NCBI GenBank assembly: GCA_907165275.2
Contig: OU015661.1
Span: 3,541,501 to 3,605,500, forward strand
DNA length: 64,000 bases
Origin: Zygaena filipendulae
Lineage: Eukaryota; Arthropoda; Insecta; Lepidoptera; Zygaenidae
Direction: 5' to 3'
A program made the translations under genes and the position numbers. This document shows positions 36,246-48,581 of this stretch, one piece after another. Numbering within the stretch: position 1 is the first letter of the stretch; each line of letters starts with the position of its first letter. A model generated the notes under the pieces. It did not search any database. It saw nothing but the letters and a program-made list of their open reading frames with translations, and had not been told where the DNA came from.

Positions 36246-36826
36246 AGAGTTCCCTTTTTTTATAAAACTCCTGTGGGCTGTGATCTGCTCCTTTTGGAGA
36301 AGGCAAAGGAGTCTTAAGTCCATACAGCCAGTTCAGATGTCTTTCTTTTCTGTAGGGGGAGCACGAACTTTTTCGCTCTCCTCTTTCGATATCGTCGCAA
36401 TCAGAGAGAAGGTAATCACTACGTTTTAAGAGACGGGACTTCCTTACTTGGTTTTGGAATCCATTTAGCAGACCCAGCAATACCAACACAGCGAAAATTT
36501 AAATGTCAAAATACTTCATAACTCATGGGTACCAACATTAACGAGAACAATAGGGATGGCCACATGTAGTTCCTGATTAAATCGATATCGATAAATTATC
36601 ATTAGAGCATCGTGGGCTTCATACCAGGTGAATTAAACCTACAACGGGGGAAAACATTTGTCGTAAAATTGAAACAATAAATTATTATTTTTATTTATTT
36701 ATTATTATTCCAATATTTTAGTTTGTCATGATGATGATGTTATTAGATAGATATTTATTTTCTCTTTAAAAATTACATTTACATTTTACGTCAAAATTAA
36801 ATAACCTATTTGGGAAAGTAAATGAT
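36246..36826. other. Intergenic stretch downstream of the THAP-like gene
   Basis: No supported gene. On the minus strand AATAAATAAATAAAAATAAT at about 36685-36710 could serve as poly(A) signals for the THAP-like transcript. Confidence 0.35.
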
Positions 36827-38367
36827 TTACTTCGCAGTGCCTCCTTGTTGAGCCTTGTTTAAATTATCGGTAGAAATATCTATCGGTAGAAGTATCCGAC
36901 ATTCGTTCCTTACATCTCCACAGACATATTTTATATCGTGAAGTTTTTCGATTGGAATGTAAGCTAAGTCATCATTTCCAATATTTTTTACCCATTGTCG
37001 ACATCTGAAATTAAAATATCTATCAATCATGCAAGTACACTTAGAAACAAGATAGAGTATAATATAGTTCTTTATACAGAAGACGAGGTTCACTTTATTA
37101 CAATACGATCATAATACTTAATGAAAACTGCAGTAAGTAATGAAAAAAGTATACGCAGCAGCAGCTATACAAAAATATTCACTATAACAGCATCATTCAT
37201 TAAAGTTTATCGACTCACTTTATCGATAGTGAAGATTTACATCACTATGGTTTACAAACATGCAAATATTTTTTCTCATTTCAAAAAGATATTGTATTAT
37301 TTTAGTCTTGCTGATAGCTGAAGAGAACAAAATACTTTATTACTTTACTCAAGCTGTACTTACCGGTCTTCATCTATAGGAAATTTCCTGATAAATTTCC
37401 TTTTATTTAACTTTTGTCGACTCTATCTTTTTCTACAAATTACATACGTACTACACCGTCTAATCGGTGCTATTTCACTACCCAATCACAAGAAAATAGT
37501 TTTTAATAGTCACACTGCACTTTTCAAAGCGTAAATCACACAAAATTTTTAAAAATCACACAATTATTTTCCCAAATAATAACATGCGTCGCCATGACAA
37601 ACAGATGACAGATTGTAAGAAAGATTCAGAGACAAAAGACTGAAATAGCATGTGAGGCCATCTTTGATGCCATGGAAAAAAAAAATTAAAAAAAAAATGA
37701 GTGCTAAACACGAACAAAATTTAATTTGTTCCTAGTTGCGTTAGACTGGTCGCAATGTCAATGCGTATTTTTGTATGGAAAATGAACAACACCACGCCAC
37801 CTATCTAGCGTTGTTCATTTTATATAGGTAGGTAGGTAGGTATATCATAAACATTCGAATAATAACCTCCTCCTTTTTGAAGTCGGTTAAAAAATAAAAT
37901 AAAATCCATTTTGAACAGTTTTTTATCGACAAAAAAATATATGACGAAACCGCCGTCTTTAATCCCCGCCAAAAACTTCAGCGATCCATTTTATTTTCAT
38001 ATTGATTAAAAATTAATTTAAAGTGGATTTTGCTGTGGATTCGAATGGGACAGTAATTTGTAGAGTTGTAACTGTTAAAAGTTGTAAAGGCTGTGTATAC
38101 ATGTAAAACCTGAATACCTATAGGTATACTATCATGGACCAATAAAACGTTTAATTGGTTGGTAAAATGTTTAATTGGTCCATGTATACTATACAAACAA
38201 GCTCACGCTTCTCTACAAAAATGGTAGGCAGAGACACGTTTGCTGTAGCATCCACACATTTTCACCTTATAATAATGACAGTATAATCACTAACCTCATC
38301 ATTGAAAAATTTCTGATGTTTCATATTCATATCGCATGAATTTAAAAGATCTTCAATCGAGAAGCAC
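36827..38367 (-). CDS. THAP-domain-like gene or fragment, partial
   Basis: Exons at 37364-37422 and 36827-37004 join in phase (CG/A = Arg) to give RKFIRKFPIDED then RCRQWVKNIGNDDLAYIPIE and YVCGD. This is the FP...RC..W...VC core of THAP zinc-finger DNA-binding domains, which are common in DNA transposases and their domesticated relatives. A further canonical exon-like piece at 38295-38367 (CFSIEDLLNSCDMNM...) ends in compatible phase, but its link is unproven. The first Cys pair is not found, and the His-Phe expected after VCGD is absent: either the GAT/GTAAGG there is a donor leading to an unfound exon, or the frame runs on to a TAA at 36827. Possibly a decaying gene. Splice signals are seen; gene structure is inferred. 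Confidence 0.45.
38133..38184. repeat. CATGGACCAAT foldback remnant
   Basis: CATGGACCAATAAAACGTTT is mirrored by AAATGTTTAATTGGTCCATG. The same foldback occurs at 24205-24241, and half copies at 5231 and 25443. A very short MITE-like family. Confidence 0.6.
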
Positions 38368-38591
38368 CTTTATAGGAAAAAAGAGGTATTTCAGTTATAT
38401 TGTATCAGATTGTTTATTAGACTGGTTACATTATCATTACAGTATATGAAACCCAAAAATTATGATTCCACTTCAATTAGCATTGAAGCATATGGTTTGG
38501 TAAGTTGACTTTTATCACAAATAAATTTCACATTCTAGACGTGTTCATCCCACACTCACTAAATATAACGCTGATAAAAAAAAATGTCCAG

Positions 38592-39314
38592 TTAGTGGTC
38601 ATCTTCATATCCTGAGGGAAGGGCATTAACATGGGGATTGTGGAAGAGAGACTTCTGGCCATCACCCCATGGAAAACGCTGGAATAAAAACATAATAATA
38701 AATTTTATATTGAGGATTATGATGCAATATTTAAGGAAATATTTTCCCTTATTTTAATCTTTTTTGCTTTAAATCAATAATTAAAATCACTGTAAATATT
38801 ATTTAGCTACAATTAAGAAAGAAAACTATTGTATTCGATATGTGATAACTTTGATAACCCACAATAACTAAAAATGTCAAAGAGTGGTTACAAAATCATA
38901 ATTCATGTTTCATTTTACCTAAGATAGCTTACCTTCGTGCGGATACGCATGTATTCGTAAGGTACGAACGGAGGGCGCTCGTGGTGCTCCTCAACATGAG
39001 CCAAGTAAGCGTTTAGCATACCAAGCCCTACTGCTGGGAAGGCAACAAAGAATGTCAATCTCTTCCACAACTTGTAACCACCTGAAACCACAACCCACAG
39101 TCCTTAGAAGCTCTTCAAGTGCAATTTATAAATCTAAAATCAGTAAATAAAGAGCCCTGCAATAAGATAAAAAAAGGGTATGCTGATTACATAAGAACGC
39201 CCAACATGAAATATTTTTACCTCCATGTCCACCAGCAGAAGCGGAATGCGTAGTTTGCGAACGAACATTGTTTCTAAGATAAGTGAGAGCAGCTCTTTGC
39301 AGAACCGATGCCAT
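38592..39314 (-). CDS. COX6A: Cytochrome c oxidase subunit 6A, mitochondrial, 3 exons
   Basis: Exons 39221-39314, 38933-39081 and 38592-38678 join in phase to 109 aa, the normal length. The protein is a single-pass inner-membrane subunit of respiratory complex IV. Residues 1-~22 ([20 protein letters not shown]) form a basic amphipathic import signal. [20 protein letters not shown] with GMLNAYL is the membrane segment. [20 protein letters not shown], then [16 protein letters not shown] and a C-terminal GYEDDH, are the COX6A signature. All splice sites are GT-AG. The tandem minus-strand order with SCFD2 and the kinase does not imply co-function. A dispersed 360-bp repeat starts about 95 bp upstream of the ATG, so the promoter region is short or overlaps it. 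Confidence 0.95.
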
Positions 39315-39409
39315 TTTAAAAGATTTTCGGATTTATTTGGTCCGCAACTAATCGTCGAATGTCGAGCAAAAACAAAATTGAAAATTCTTTATTCCACAGA
39401 CGAATAAGA

Positions 39410-39770
39410 TTTTTTTTTTTTTGTGAAGTTTACCCCTCTCGGGGAAGGCAGAAGGAATCTTAGTCCATATAGCCGAGTCATTAGTATTTTCTTCTTCTGA
39501 AGTTATTTACATCGAAATGCATTGGTGAGATGCATTTCGATGCTTTACCGGAACTTTTGGCAGCAAATCTTTACAGTTGAACCTTAATAGGACGCTCTGT
39601 GGGAAGTTGTATAGTAAAACGAAAACCTCCCGATGAACGCCCTATTTCATCTTATTTCACTGTTTCCACACACTATTCATCACTAATGGATCACTATTAT
39701 GCAAAATCCACCATATTCACATAATATTAATCACGATAAACTAATTTGCAAAACAAAGAAATAAAACTGA
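39410..39770 (+). repeat. ~360-bp dispersed repeat, copy 2
   Basis: Same landmarks as 35818-36173 (ACATCGAAATGCATTGGTGA, CCGGAACTTTTGGCAGCAAA, TAATGGATCACTATTATGCA), in the same orientation, starting with a T-run and a TTTACCCCTCTCGGGGAAGGC block. A third TTTACCCCTTTCGGGGAAGG head stands alone at about 39890. Confidence 0.75.
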
Positions 39771-40676
39771 CGTCCACTCTGCTAGAAATCCCGCCAAAAG
39801 ACCAGACGAATAAGAAAACATACTGTTCTTTTGACAAATAACTACAGAACACACATACCTACCTTTTTTTTGTAAAGTTTACCAGAGTTTACCCCTTTCG
39901 GGGAAGGCAAAGGAAACTTAGTCCATGCAGCCAATTCAGATATTTATTTTCTTCATTTCTTCATAAGGCCTTAGCCAATTCTTCCATGTTTATGTACACT
40001 ATTATGTCTTGTCATTATCGTTAATTAATTATCTTGTATTGTTGCCAATATGTATTCATATAAGGATTTGTAGTTTCTTCTGTTTTTTAACAGTTCTAGA
40101 GTAGAGCGCGGGATACTCTTAGAATGTTTGTATATTCTTATTAAATGGTCAATTAACACATACCTACCCCTAACAAACGACTTTTTTTTTTAATTTATTT
40201 AACGGCCATGGATACATGTCCTTTAAGCCAGCTAACAAATGACTTTTTTCTTAGTGTTGCCCACTCGATATCAGGTTTTGTTTGAGCTAGATTGAAATTA
40301 AAAATGCTATCGCCAAAATTGTAAAAACAGAAACACAGAGTCTAAAGTAGAACTCAACGTATGTTTATCGAGTAAAAATTAACTTGCTTCGGAGATGGTT
40401 ATGGTACGAATGCTTAAAACGTAGTGATTACCTTCTCTCTGCGAATGCTCATACATTTTTTAAGCATTCACATGTGAATCTTGCAATTCCGTATGCGAAA
40501 AGTAATTCGAGCGATTCAAAAATAGGATATAGGTACCTAGTAACAACCTAGTAATTTTAAATTATTTTTAGATGTGACATCTATCATAAAAATATTATTA
40601 CATAGGTACACGTTAAAAAAAAAATATTTTTAGTAATAAGAATTTTATTGTAAGATTTATTGTTTGATAGAGATTT
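39771..40676. other. Intergenic; no gene seen
   Basis: AT-rich, upstream of COX6A. Only the isolated repeat head near 39870-39960 is recognisable. Confidence 0.35.
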
Positions 40677-40745
40677 GACGACCCGATTGGCGTAGTAGGT
40701 CACCATAACTGTCCGCTAATCAAGAGGTTCCGGGTTCGATTCCCT
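40677..40745 (+). repeat. tRNA-derived SINE head
   Basis: GACCCGATTGGCGTAGTAGG-type A box region, CCGCTAATCAAGAGG anticodon-arm region and GGGTTCGATTCCC B box. It lacks a closed acceptor stem, and a related copy sits at 60407, so it is a SINE and not a tRNA gene. Confidence 0.7.
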
Positions 40746-41369
40746 TAATTTCAGGAGAATAGGCATGTTGACAGTATTAAAGAATCAAAGATATAATGGT
40801 TTTAGAGAAAAATATATGTCAAAAGAACTCTTAAAAGTCACTCAGTTTTCATTTAAACATTGTGATTAATAAGATTTTCATTAAAATAAAAGTATAAAAT
40901 ACTGCAATCGACCATGCTTACTGAAACACCAATCACAGCGAATGACGTCACAGTCTACTCAGTCTAGTTATAAGTCTAATTAATTTGTGGTCTAGTTAAC
41001 GCCGTGTATGTTACTAGACATATTGTCTACATTAATTTGTTATTTTTAACATTTTAGTTTAGGGGATTGTTGTGTTCTTTGAAGTCGGTTTATTATGAAA
41101 ATGTTTTGATTTTATTTAAACGCTTTTTTGTAGATATTTGAAAGGGCTTTTTTATAATTATTATGATTCAGGCTTATTTTAAAGGGTAGGTACTTTCAAA
41201 TAAATTAAAAAATATAATATACCCACCTACTTTATTACGTCTATGTATGTGTTAAACAACATGGCACATAATTCACCTTAAAGTAAGCGTACAAAGTAAG
41301 ATTATCTTCCTATAGAATGACACTTGTTGCGCACTCTGAATTTCGTCTGAGGTTGCGCACTTACAATTA

Positions 41370-41963
41370 TCTATACTATAATAAAAGAGTAGAATCCGCG
41401 ATTCTGTACATTGAATATTTTTACCTAAAATTGAGAGGGGTGACAAAAGAAGAGAGAACAAAGCCCAAAAAAAAGGTTTTTAAAATTCTTTTCTGTCTGT
41501 CTGTCTGTTCGCGATAATCTCCGTATCTACTGAATGGATTGTCATGCGGTTTTCACAGGTAGATTAAGCTTAGCCTGGAGCTACATATAGGCTTTGTTTC
41601 ATGAAGATAGGACGTAAGCCAAAAAAGTTTTCATCATTTAAAGACTTCAGCGCAATGAAATGCTCGAATGCTTCGATATAATGTTGCATAACGAACATGA
41701 TAAAACCTTTTTAGAGATATGCATTATTTTCTTTTGAATTGATTTTTCGCGAAGTGACAGTTTTAAGGCTTGGAGAGACAGATAATGTGATTATATTTTC
41801 TTTGAGACCAAAGGGTATTTAACTTCTAAGTATTTAACCACTACGTTTTAAAAGAGTGAGAAAATACGTCATTCCGTCGTTCCATCATAACCGATTACGT
41901 CATTACTACTGTCATTGCAAGGGTCGAAAATGCATGCGGGTGAAACCGCGGGCACCAGCTAGT
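41370..41963 (+). mobile_element. Non-autonomous Helitron, ~594 bp
   Basis: 5' end TCTATACTATAATAAAAGAG (a Helitron TC start), an internal CTGTCTGTCTGTCTGTTCGCG block, and 3' end GCGGGTGAAACCGCGGGCAC with CAGCTAGT at 41963. It is the longest copy here. No Rep/helicase coding is visible. It ends 92 bp from the last kinase exon. Confidence 0.75.
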
Positions 41964-42054
41964 TATTAATATAGCTATAGGTACGTACTACGTACTTAGG
42001 TATAGACCATATAACTGATTTTATTACAAAAATAAAATATTTGAATGGTGTCAG

Positions 42055-43310
42055 CTATATATTGGCAGATTGGTCGAACTGGGCGAATGTTTCGTTGTTG
42101 ACGCAAGAATCTTGAGACTTGAGAATACCTTGTGATAAATAACGCTCGAGAATATTTTTTGGTGACACCTGCAAGAAGAATGTAGTCTGTATTTAGGTAG
42201 GTATGACTAAATGAATAAAACCATCTAAAGTTATTCATATGGGACTAGTGACTATAGTCGGTTGACAGGTGGAGGCTGTACCCTGATCGAGCAGGTGGTT
42301 CTCGCGAGAAAACCACGTTTAGCTCAGCAAACTCCACCTTACAACGCTGTTTATAGTTTTAAAAGGTGCGATTACTATGTTAAAATCGACACTGGATCAT
42401 ACGATAGAAACGCTACAAATAAAAACAAAGGACTAGGTAAGGTAGTCATGGGACTAGTAACACGCGCGCGCTTAATGCACTGCGCAAGGTCTGCGTTAAA
42501 AAAAAAATAGGTTTTTATGTTGTACCTATTTATACCAAACTTAAAAATCAAAACTTTTTATATGTTTTGATTTTTTGTATATTTGTTTGTTTGTAATAGA
42601 TAAACTTTAAAACTACTTAACCGATTTAAACATTCTTTCACATATACACAGACCAGTGTTCCTGAGTGTCATTGTACCTTTTATCACGGTATTCCCACGG
42701 GACCTGCGAAATCATCGCGAGTCCCGTCGCGAGAGGATCCACTAGCTATAGTAGGTACCTACCTACCTATATAAATTTTTAAAAGAATGTCCAAAACGCA
42801 ACTCGTCTGTTGCGCGTCCTGTGCACTTGTCACGAGTATCTATCTACTTACTAATAGTTCCTAACAAATAAATTAACGATTACAACGACTGACTTCAATA
42901 TAAAAAATAGAGCTTTTACCATTTTAGTCTTGACATGTTCAAAATTGAATCCCATATAAAATGCGGACTGCTGCAGCTGCCTTAGATTCCGCATACGCAC
43001 TTTAGGATCCGGTTCCAGTAGCCGTAGAAGAAGACCGTGTGCAGCTTTTGAGACGTTTGCCGCGCTTTCTGGCAATTTGCCGGGCCGGTCGGAATTACGT
43101 TGTCCATCGATAAGCCTCAATAAAAAAAAAATAATTTACATACCTAATTCATAGTAGGCACCTAGGTAAAGGTTTAAAGTATATTATGTATTGTATAATA
43201 ATATATTCATCAAGTATTTTTTCTTACATTAGTGATTTTTGTTCAGTCTTAATAATGCCATCATTTTCGTTCTCGCTCTTTGCTTGCGATTGTAAAGCAG
43301 GCGTTGGAAA
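42055..43310 (-). CDS. RSKR/S6KL-like serine/threonine kinase, last three exons
   Basis: Exons in transcript order: 43228-43310, 42920-43115, 42055-42168 (stop TAG 42055-42057). They join in phase to the C-terminal lobe and tail of a protein kinase. FPTPALQSQ follows where the family has a LATGKFP-type motif. SKAAHGLLLRLLEPDPKVRM with RNLRQLQQSAFYMGFNFEHV is the last kinase helix and the RxRxLxxxQxxxFxxGxxF pattern of human RSKR (SgK494) and fly S6KL. The tail VSPKNILERYLSQ...AQFDQSANI follows. The catalytic exons (glycine loop, HRD, DFG) are upstream and were not found between 43311 and 64000, so they are outside the window, behind a long intron, or missed. Family is clear as kinase; the RSKR/S6KL assignment is from memory of motifs. 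Confidence 0.72.
42570..42744 (+). mobile_element. Degraded Helitron in the kinase's last intron
   Basis: TTGTTTGTAATAGATAAACTTT start region, CAGTGTTCCTGAGTGTCATT, ATTCCCACGGGACC and a GCGAGTCCCGTCGCGAGAGG hairpin followed by CACTAGCT. Confidence 0.5.
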
Positions 43311-44478
43311 CTGTAAATAAAACAAAACTAGATACATGAGTGTCGACGAGATGAAATTGTCTCAAAACAAAATTTTGTACTTGAACTTTCTGATAATTAC
43401 CTAATTAATTATATTTATACCTATTTAAAGTTTAGAATAAAACTTTTTTTTGAGACACCTAATACCTACCTATAGGTGCGTGTGCAAGTACTTAATAGGT
43501 ACATAGCCACATAGGTATAGTCTACAATAGTCTTTGCTTACCTCTCCGGTAAGAGAGTGAAGTATATAATATAAAAAAAAAATTAAAATAATAAAACGCG
43601 TTTTTTTATGCATAACAAAGTGTTCTTAGTCTGTACTAAAGTTTTTTACGCTAAAATAATTGTTTGGTCGGAATTATGCTATAGGTACCTATAGGACGTA
43701 TGCTAGTTGTAGTCAAATTGCTTGTTTGTTTTGTTATGAGTCTCGGAACTGGTGGATGAGGCCTGTCTGTCCGTTCGATCCGAGAGTTTTTTTTGCACGT
43801 TTTACAATAATCCGTTGTAGTCATTAGATTAAGTGCGCCGGCGCCGTGATAGAATGCAATCAAAAAATATACGTGCAAAAACCTCAAGACAGACTCGAGC
43901 AAGATCGTACACTAATAACATAATGATAAATGAGTCTCCGATTGTATTCTCAATTTCTCATGTATCTATCAATTTTGTTAAGTAGGTACCTACCTACCTA
44001 TACCTACATCTCGCGAATCTCTTAAAGTTATGAAATGAAAAATACAATTAAAAATCATGGTAAGTATAAAACAACATAATTAACTAAGTAAATGAGATAT
44101 GTTTACAGCATTTTTTAAAAGAATAACCTTGAAGGAAGAATCTAAGTAGGTAGGTTTATTTTATACCTAGGGTACTAGTAGGTATAGTATTATATTATCT
44201 GTGCCTAGGGACTGTTATATTACGAAAAAAGTTAGAAACGAGGAGACCACAATATGGCCAAAATCTTTGCCTGACCTAGGTTTACCTACTGTTCGACGAA
44301 ATTGTTCGATTCGATGAAAAAGCGTTGTTTTTTACAAATGGTGGTAACATATTAATAAATATTATAAAAAATTCAGGAGTATTCAGAAATCTGCGTCATT
44401 GAATAATGTAATTCTACCTAATGAGTAGGTATTACCTTCTCTCTGTTATGAGTATTGCCGTGTTCGTCCACTTACAAA
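43311..44478. other. Gene-poor stretch upstream of the kinase exons
   Basis: AT-rich with TAGGTACC-type simple sequence. I looked on the minus strand for kinase HRD, DFG and APE codon patterns and saw none. Confidence 0.3.
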
Positions 44479-44713
44479 TGGACATAGATAAGCAATAGTG
44501 TGTTAACCCACACTGGAGAAATTTTGAGTAAATCGTGTTTTAAAAGTATAGCGCCATTTTGTGTCAACATTTTTTTATGTTCAACATTTTGATACATATT
44601 TAAACAGTGTAATAAGGTAAACACATCATTAAAAAACGTTCTACTCTCAATAAGTCGTTCTGTATCAATAACTTAATTTTGTGGGTTAACATGTTATTGC
44701 TTATCTGCGTCCA
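44479..44713. mobile_element. ~233-bp TIR element, copy 2
   Basis: TGGACATAGATAAGCAATAG to TTATTGCTTATCTGCGTCCA, matching 22022-22252 throughout, including GTGTGTTAACCCACA and GTGGGTTAACATG. Confidence 0.8.
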
Positions 44714-45054
44714 AATATGGGAATGAAATTTAACCAAATTAATATACCTACCATATTATTATACAATTCGTTTTCGGTGGATCAAGGGGAAAATAGGTAC
44801 ATTGTGAAGTCGAACCATAGACTTTAGTTTTAATTTTTTCTCCTTTCGTCACATTAGGGACACAAAATGCAGTAGGTATATAGGACAAACAGAAAGTGTG
44901 AATACACCAAAGAAATTTTTGAAATATTACGAATAAAAAACACTGAAACACAAATGTTTTTGTTCAAAAATGACTCCCTGCTCCCTGTAGGTTTCGCATA
45001 GTCATGAGTCATGACGGAACATCATACAACAAATTGCATGTTTCTTACCGCTAG

Positions 45055-45250
45055 ATATATATACACTTGTGCCTGCCTATAAGTAGTTAGATATATAGCG
45101 TGTGGTCCTGACTTGCAACTTGTGGCAAGCGTCCGTCAACCTTGCGTGGACGAAGAAAAAATCCACTGGTTCGTCTAAAAATAGGGATCCGGCGCCTTGA
45201 TTGCGTCGGTACATGGAATTTACAACACATAATAATTGCGAGAGGTGAGC
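45055..45250. other. GC-richer island with TATA-like sequence; unassigned
   Basis: TATATATACAC (about 45055) and TATATAG (about 45090) precede a block with more G+C than its surroundings. On the minus strand a 45-codon frame starts with ATG at about 45214 (MYRRNQGAGSLFLDEPVDFF) but has no family match that I recognise and no clear splice sites. It could be a promoter, a 5' exon or chance. Confidence 0.25.
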
Positions 45251-45544
45251 TCATTTTATGAAACAACTACAAAATGACACGAACAAATATTGTTGTTTAC
45301 CCTTTGAAGATATAATCGTTGTGTTTATACTTTAATCGTTTTTATCAGAATTGCTTAAATATTATCTATAGGTACTGCAGTGCAGTGTTTTTGGCGTGAT
45401 ACTATACATTTGCATTTTCTAAATTCTATTAGGTTTCAGCACCTCCAGCAGCTCCTTCAGCAGTTCCAGCACCGAATTTTCAATAGAATAGATTAGATTC
45501 ATTTATTTCACATTATCAAACTCAAAATATTTTGAGTACGATGC

Positions 45545-45690
45545 CCCAGTTTTACCCGTCTCGCGTGATTTCACCCGATGATAATTTCAGAGTTCCCGCG
45601 GAACTGTTCCACATAAACTTTTCAACCTCTTTTCACCCCCTTAGGGGTTGAATTTTCAAAAATTATTTCTTAAAGTGCACACCTACGTCA
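45545..45690 (-). mobile_element. Helitron, CCCCTTAGGG subfamily, partial
   Basis: CGTCTCGCGTGATTTCACCC head, GAGTTCCCGCGGAACTGTTC and CCCCCTTAGGGGTTGAATTT. The tail is lost. Confidence 0.6.
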
Positions 45691-45713
45691 CTTAAGGAAT
45701 TAACTATATAGAT

Positions 45714-46299
45714 CAGAGATTCTCAAACTTATTTCTTTTACCGCCCCCTTTGAAAATTAATTATTTCTCAGCGCCCCCAATTTTTTATACACTCCTAAAA
45801 CTTAAAAAAAAAAACAATTTCATTACTTATATAATTTAGTTATAGTTAGCTATATTAGTCGGTGCTGGTGTTTAAACTTACATTCTAAACTAGACATTTT
45901 TACCAGTGATAGTAATTAAAACGCATTTTATAATATTAAGAATATGTTTTTATCAAAGTAAAAAACAATATAGATAGGTAATCAATTTTAGTTTAAAAAC
46001 TAATCTAATGAGATGGATGGACTTGATGATTTTTAACAAGTTTGTTGAAATCGGGTTCGATTTTACTCAAAAACAGTCTTAAGTCGCCGCCGCGTTCGGT
46101 AACATGCTCTTTTTAGTAAGTAACTAATAACTAATTATTAAATATTGAGTAGTAGGTAGGTTTTCATTTTAGTGAATTTTAAAATATAAAGTAAATGAAA
46201 TTACAAATCAACCATCGCCCCCTAAACCACGCCAACGCCCCCCTCTAAGTCTCCAACGCTCACAAGGGGTCGTTATCCCCCCACTTTGAGAAAGACTGA
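45714..46299. mobile_element. hAT-like TIR element (~586 bp)
   Basis: Left end CAGAGATTCTCAAACTT and right end ACTTTGAGAAAGACTG are the CAG-TTCTCAAA-type inverted ends common in hAT MITEs. CCGCCCCCTTTG near the left is mirrored by CCCCCCACTTTG on the right. A clear 8-bp duplication is not seen: flanking bases are ATATAGAT and ATCTATAT, inverted and not direct. Confidence 0.6.
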
Positions 46300-47280
46300 T
46301 CTATATCGGTCTTATTATTATCAGTATAAACTTAAGTAATTGTAATCGTATTACTGTCACCGATTCCTCTACGAATGTCATCAACCTCTATAGATATCTA
46401 CTCTACAGTCTATTGTTTTGTTTTTAATATTCAAAATTCTTTAGATACATCTTTAAATAATAGTAATAAAAATTCTATGGGTCCTATACAAAATCCAACT
46501 GTCTGTCCCGATGCCGTCTATTGAGCTCAGAGGCATTTAATATGCATTCATGCTATTAAAATATTAATAGCCAATATTTTTTTATTTATCTGTTTGGGTT
46601 AAAATTCAGAACGAATGCTAAACGAACTTTCATAAAATTACCTACCTATACTAAGTATATTATAGTTAGGAAAAATATAACTTTCCGAGGGAATTAATAA
46701 ACTAATCATAAAATCGCTGTACTAAACTAAAAAGACCATCAAATAATATAAAAAAGTTTTAAATCCATTAGTGATTTAAAAAAGTGAAGTTTGTAAATTT
46801 GGATGTAGGGTATAATTATTACTAAAACGATTTACAAAAAAACACTGAGGGTTTTCCCTAAGCCCTTAGTAACCAAGGATACTTTTTATCAACAATCGGA
46901 ACAATGAGTTCCTGCGAAAATACCTAAATTCATCCGGGTTTCCTAAGGGTAACAGCTTGGGAAACGATATTATAGAAAACAAAATTTGTAAGTACAGTCA
47001 GCATCAAAAGTAGCTAAGCAATTCGAGAGTGCACAATCCAAATTCAAAGACCATTTAAAGTGATCATAATGTAATAAAACTTTTCTGATTGTTGTGAGTG
47101 TGACAACTCTATAACTAAGCACTCACGTTGTCAAATATTTCGTAGCAAACTGAATTGTCAAACCTCATAAATTTTTGTTTGTTAGTATATTTGACAAATG
47201 TTTAAATATGCTGATAATAATTTGAATGCTATTGTTTGGCAGATATTATTGTATTTTTAGGAGTGAAACCTTCGATCAAC
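46300..47280. other. Intergenic; nothing recognised
   Basis: AT-rich sequence without supported ORF, repeat or hairpin. Confidence 0.35.
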
Positions 47281-47608
47281 AATAGGCTAGTTTCCTAAAT
47301 TTTTTTTAGTCCGTTTTGTAGATTTTTAAAAAATATTGGACACGTATTTTTTTATTTTTTATGTAACCAAAAAATAACAGAGATATATCAAGTCGAAATT
47401 TCACATGACGTCACGCCTCGCTACAGTTTGTTCGCACGTTATAACGAGCTGTGACATCACGAGTCCCCCACCCTAACTTTAATGCGCTTTATCTATGCAT
47501 ATTTCCATTATTTTAAAAAAGCAAAAAATACGTGTCTTTTATTTTTTTATTATCTAACTGACGGACTAAATAGAATTTCGATTTTTTTACCCAGGAAACT
47601 AGCCTATT
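47281..47608 (+). mobile_element. 328-bp TIR element, full length
   Basis: AATAGGCTAGTTTCCT to AGGAAACTAGCCTATT; reverse complement of the copy at 18881-19208, with the same length. TTTCACATGACGTCACGCC at about 47403 holds a full TGACGTCA palindrome. Confidence 0.85.
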
Positions 47609-48581
47609 GACAACATTTTAATTTTAAATAGGTACTTTAAATCGAAAACCATTTCGAGATATTTGTTTAAATATTACCGTACACATTTTTATACCTTTTT
47701 TATTACTTATTTAACGAAATATTTAACAAAAACTTCGTGAGGTCCAAAGTTAGGATGTACACCGTAAATACCTTTGCGCTCATCGTATATAGGTACCTAC
47801 CTAAATTAAAAAATGAAGTGTCAATGTTATTCTGTCAGACAAAGTTATTCTCGATTTTTTTAGTGGGTCAAAGGAAATGTATATGTTCATCCTGACATGA
47901 ACTTTTTAAATTTTCAACATTTCAAATTAATTTTTGAATAACTTAGAATGAAAATTTCGGGAAAAGAAAAAATACGTGTCTTCTGGTCTTCTAAATACTA
48001 TTTATTTAGCATGAAAAAAAAAACATAAGGAAAAAAAATTGTATTGTTGTCAATTGTTTATCGAAGAGTGAAGCACTATTTGAATCCACGGTGTGCTGAT
48101 GTGCTCCTATATAATATTTTTTGTTGACTGTCCAATGTCCATGTAGATTTTTTTATCGTTAGGAAGTTGGCCAAACTAGTATATTGTCTCATATTTTGGT
48201 CCTGAGAGCAGATGTAGGTACTTTATTTGATCAAGATTTATACAGTGTAACAGTAGAAAAGTGCAGTAACAAGCAAGGATCTGAGAATAATGTACTTATT
48301 ATAAATAATATAGCAATTAGCAACCTTGGATGTATTTTTGTTATTCGGTTTTTATCGTGACATTGTTAACTTCAACCGCAGAACGCTACAGGATCATATG
48401 TAGATACATACCATACATACATACCATAAATACATACCATCTACCTACATACCATGTTTGGTTAGACCGGGGAGAAACGCGGGCAGTGATGATGATCGTT
48501 GATGCGCATTTTAAATGGGCTACTAAAAGCTACACCTGCGGGTCGCAAGTCCCGGGGGGCACTGTCCATGTTAGTGAAATA
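47609..48581. other. Intergenic; simple repeats only
   Basis: A piece like the 328-bp family (AAAAAATACGTGTCTTC) lies at about 47955-47985. ACATACCATACATACC-type simple sequence lies at 48399-48452. An open frame at 48330-48599 (+) runs into the TIR element and has no recognisable motif. Confidence 0.35.

Noticed and set aside
40677..40745. Possible tRNA gene
   Set aside because: A and B boxes are present but the acceptor stem does not close, and a second dispersed copy exists; it is a SINE head.
42262..42510. 82-codon plus-strand frame in the kinase's last intron
   Set aside because: No splice sites, no recognisable domain, composition like the intron.
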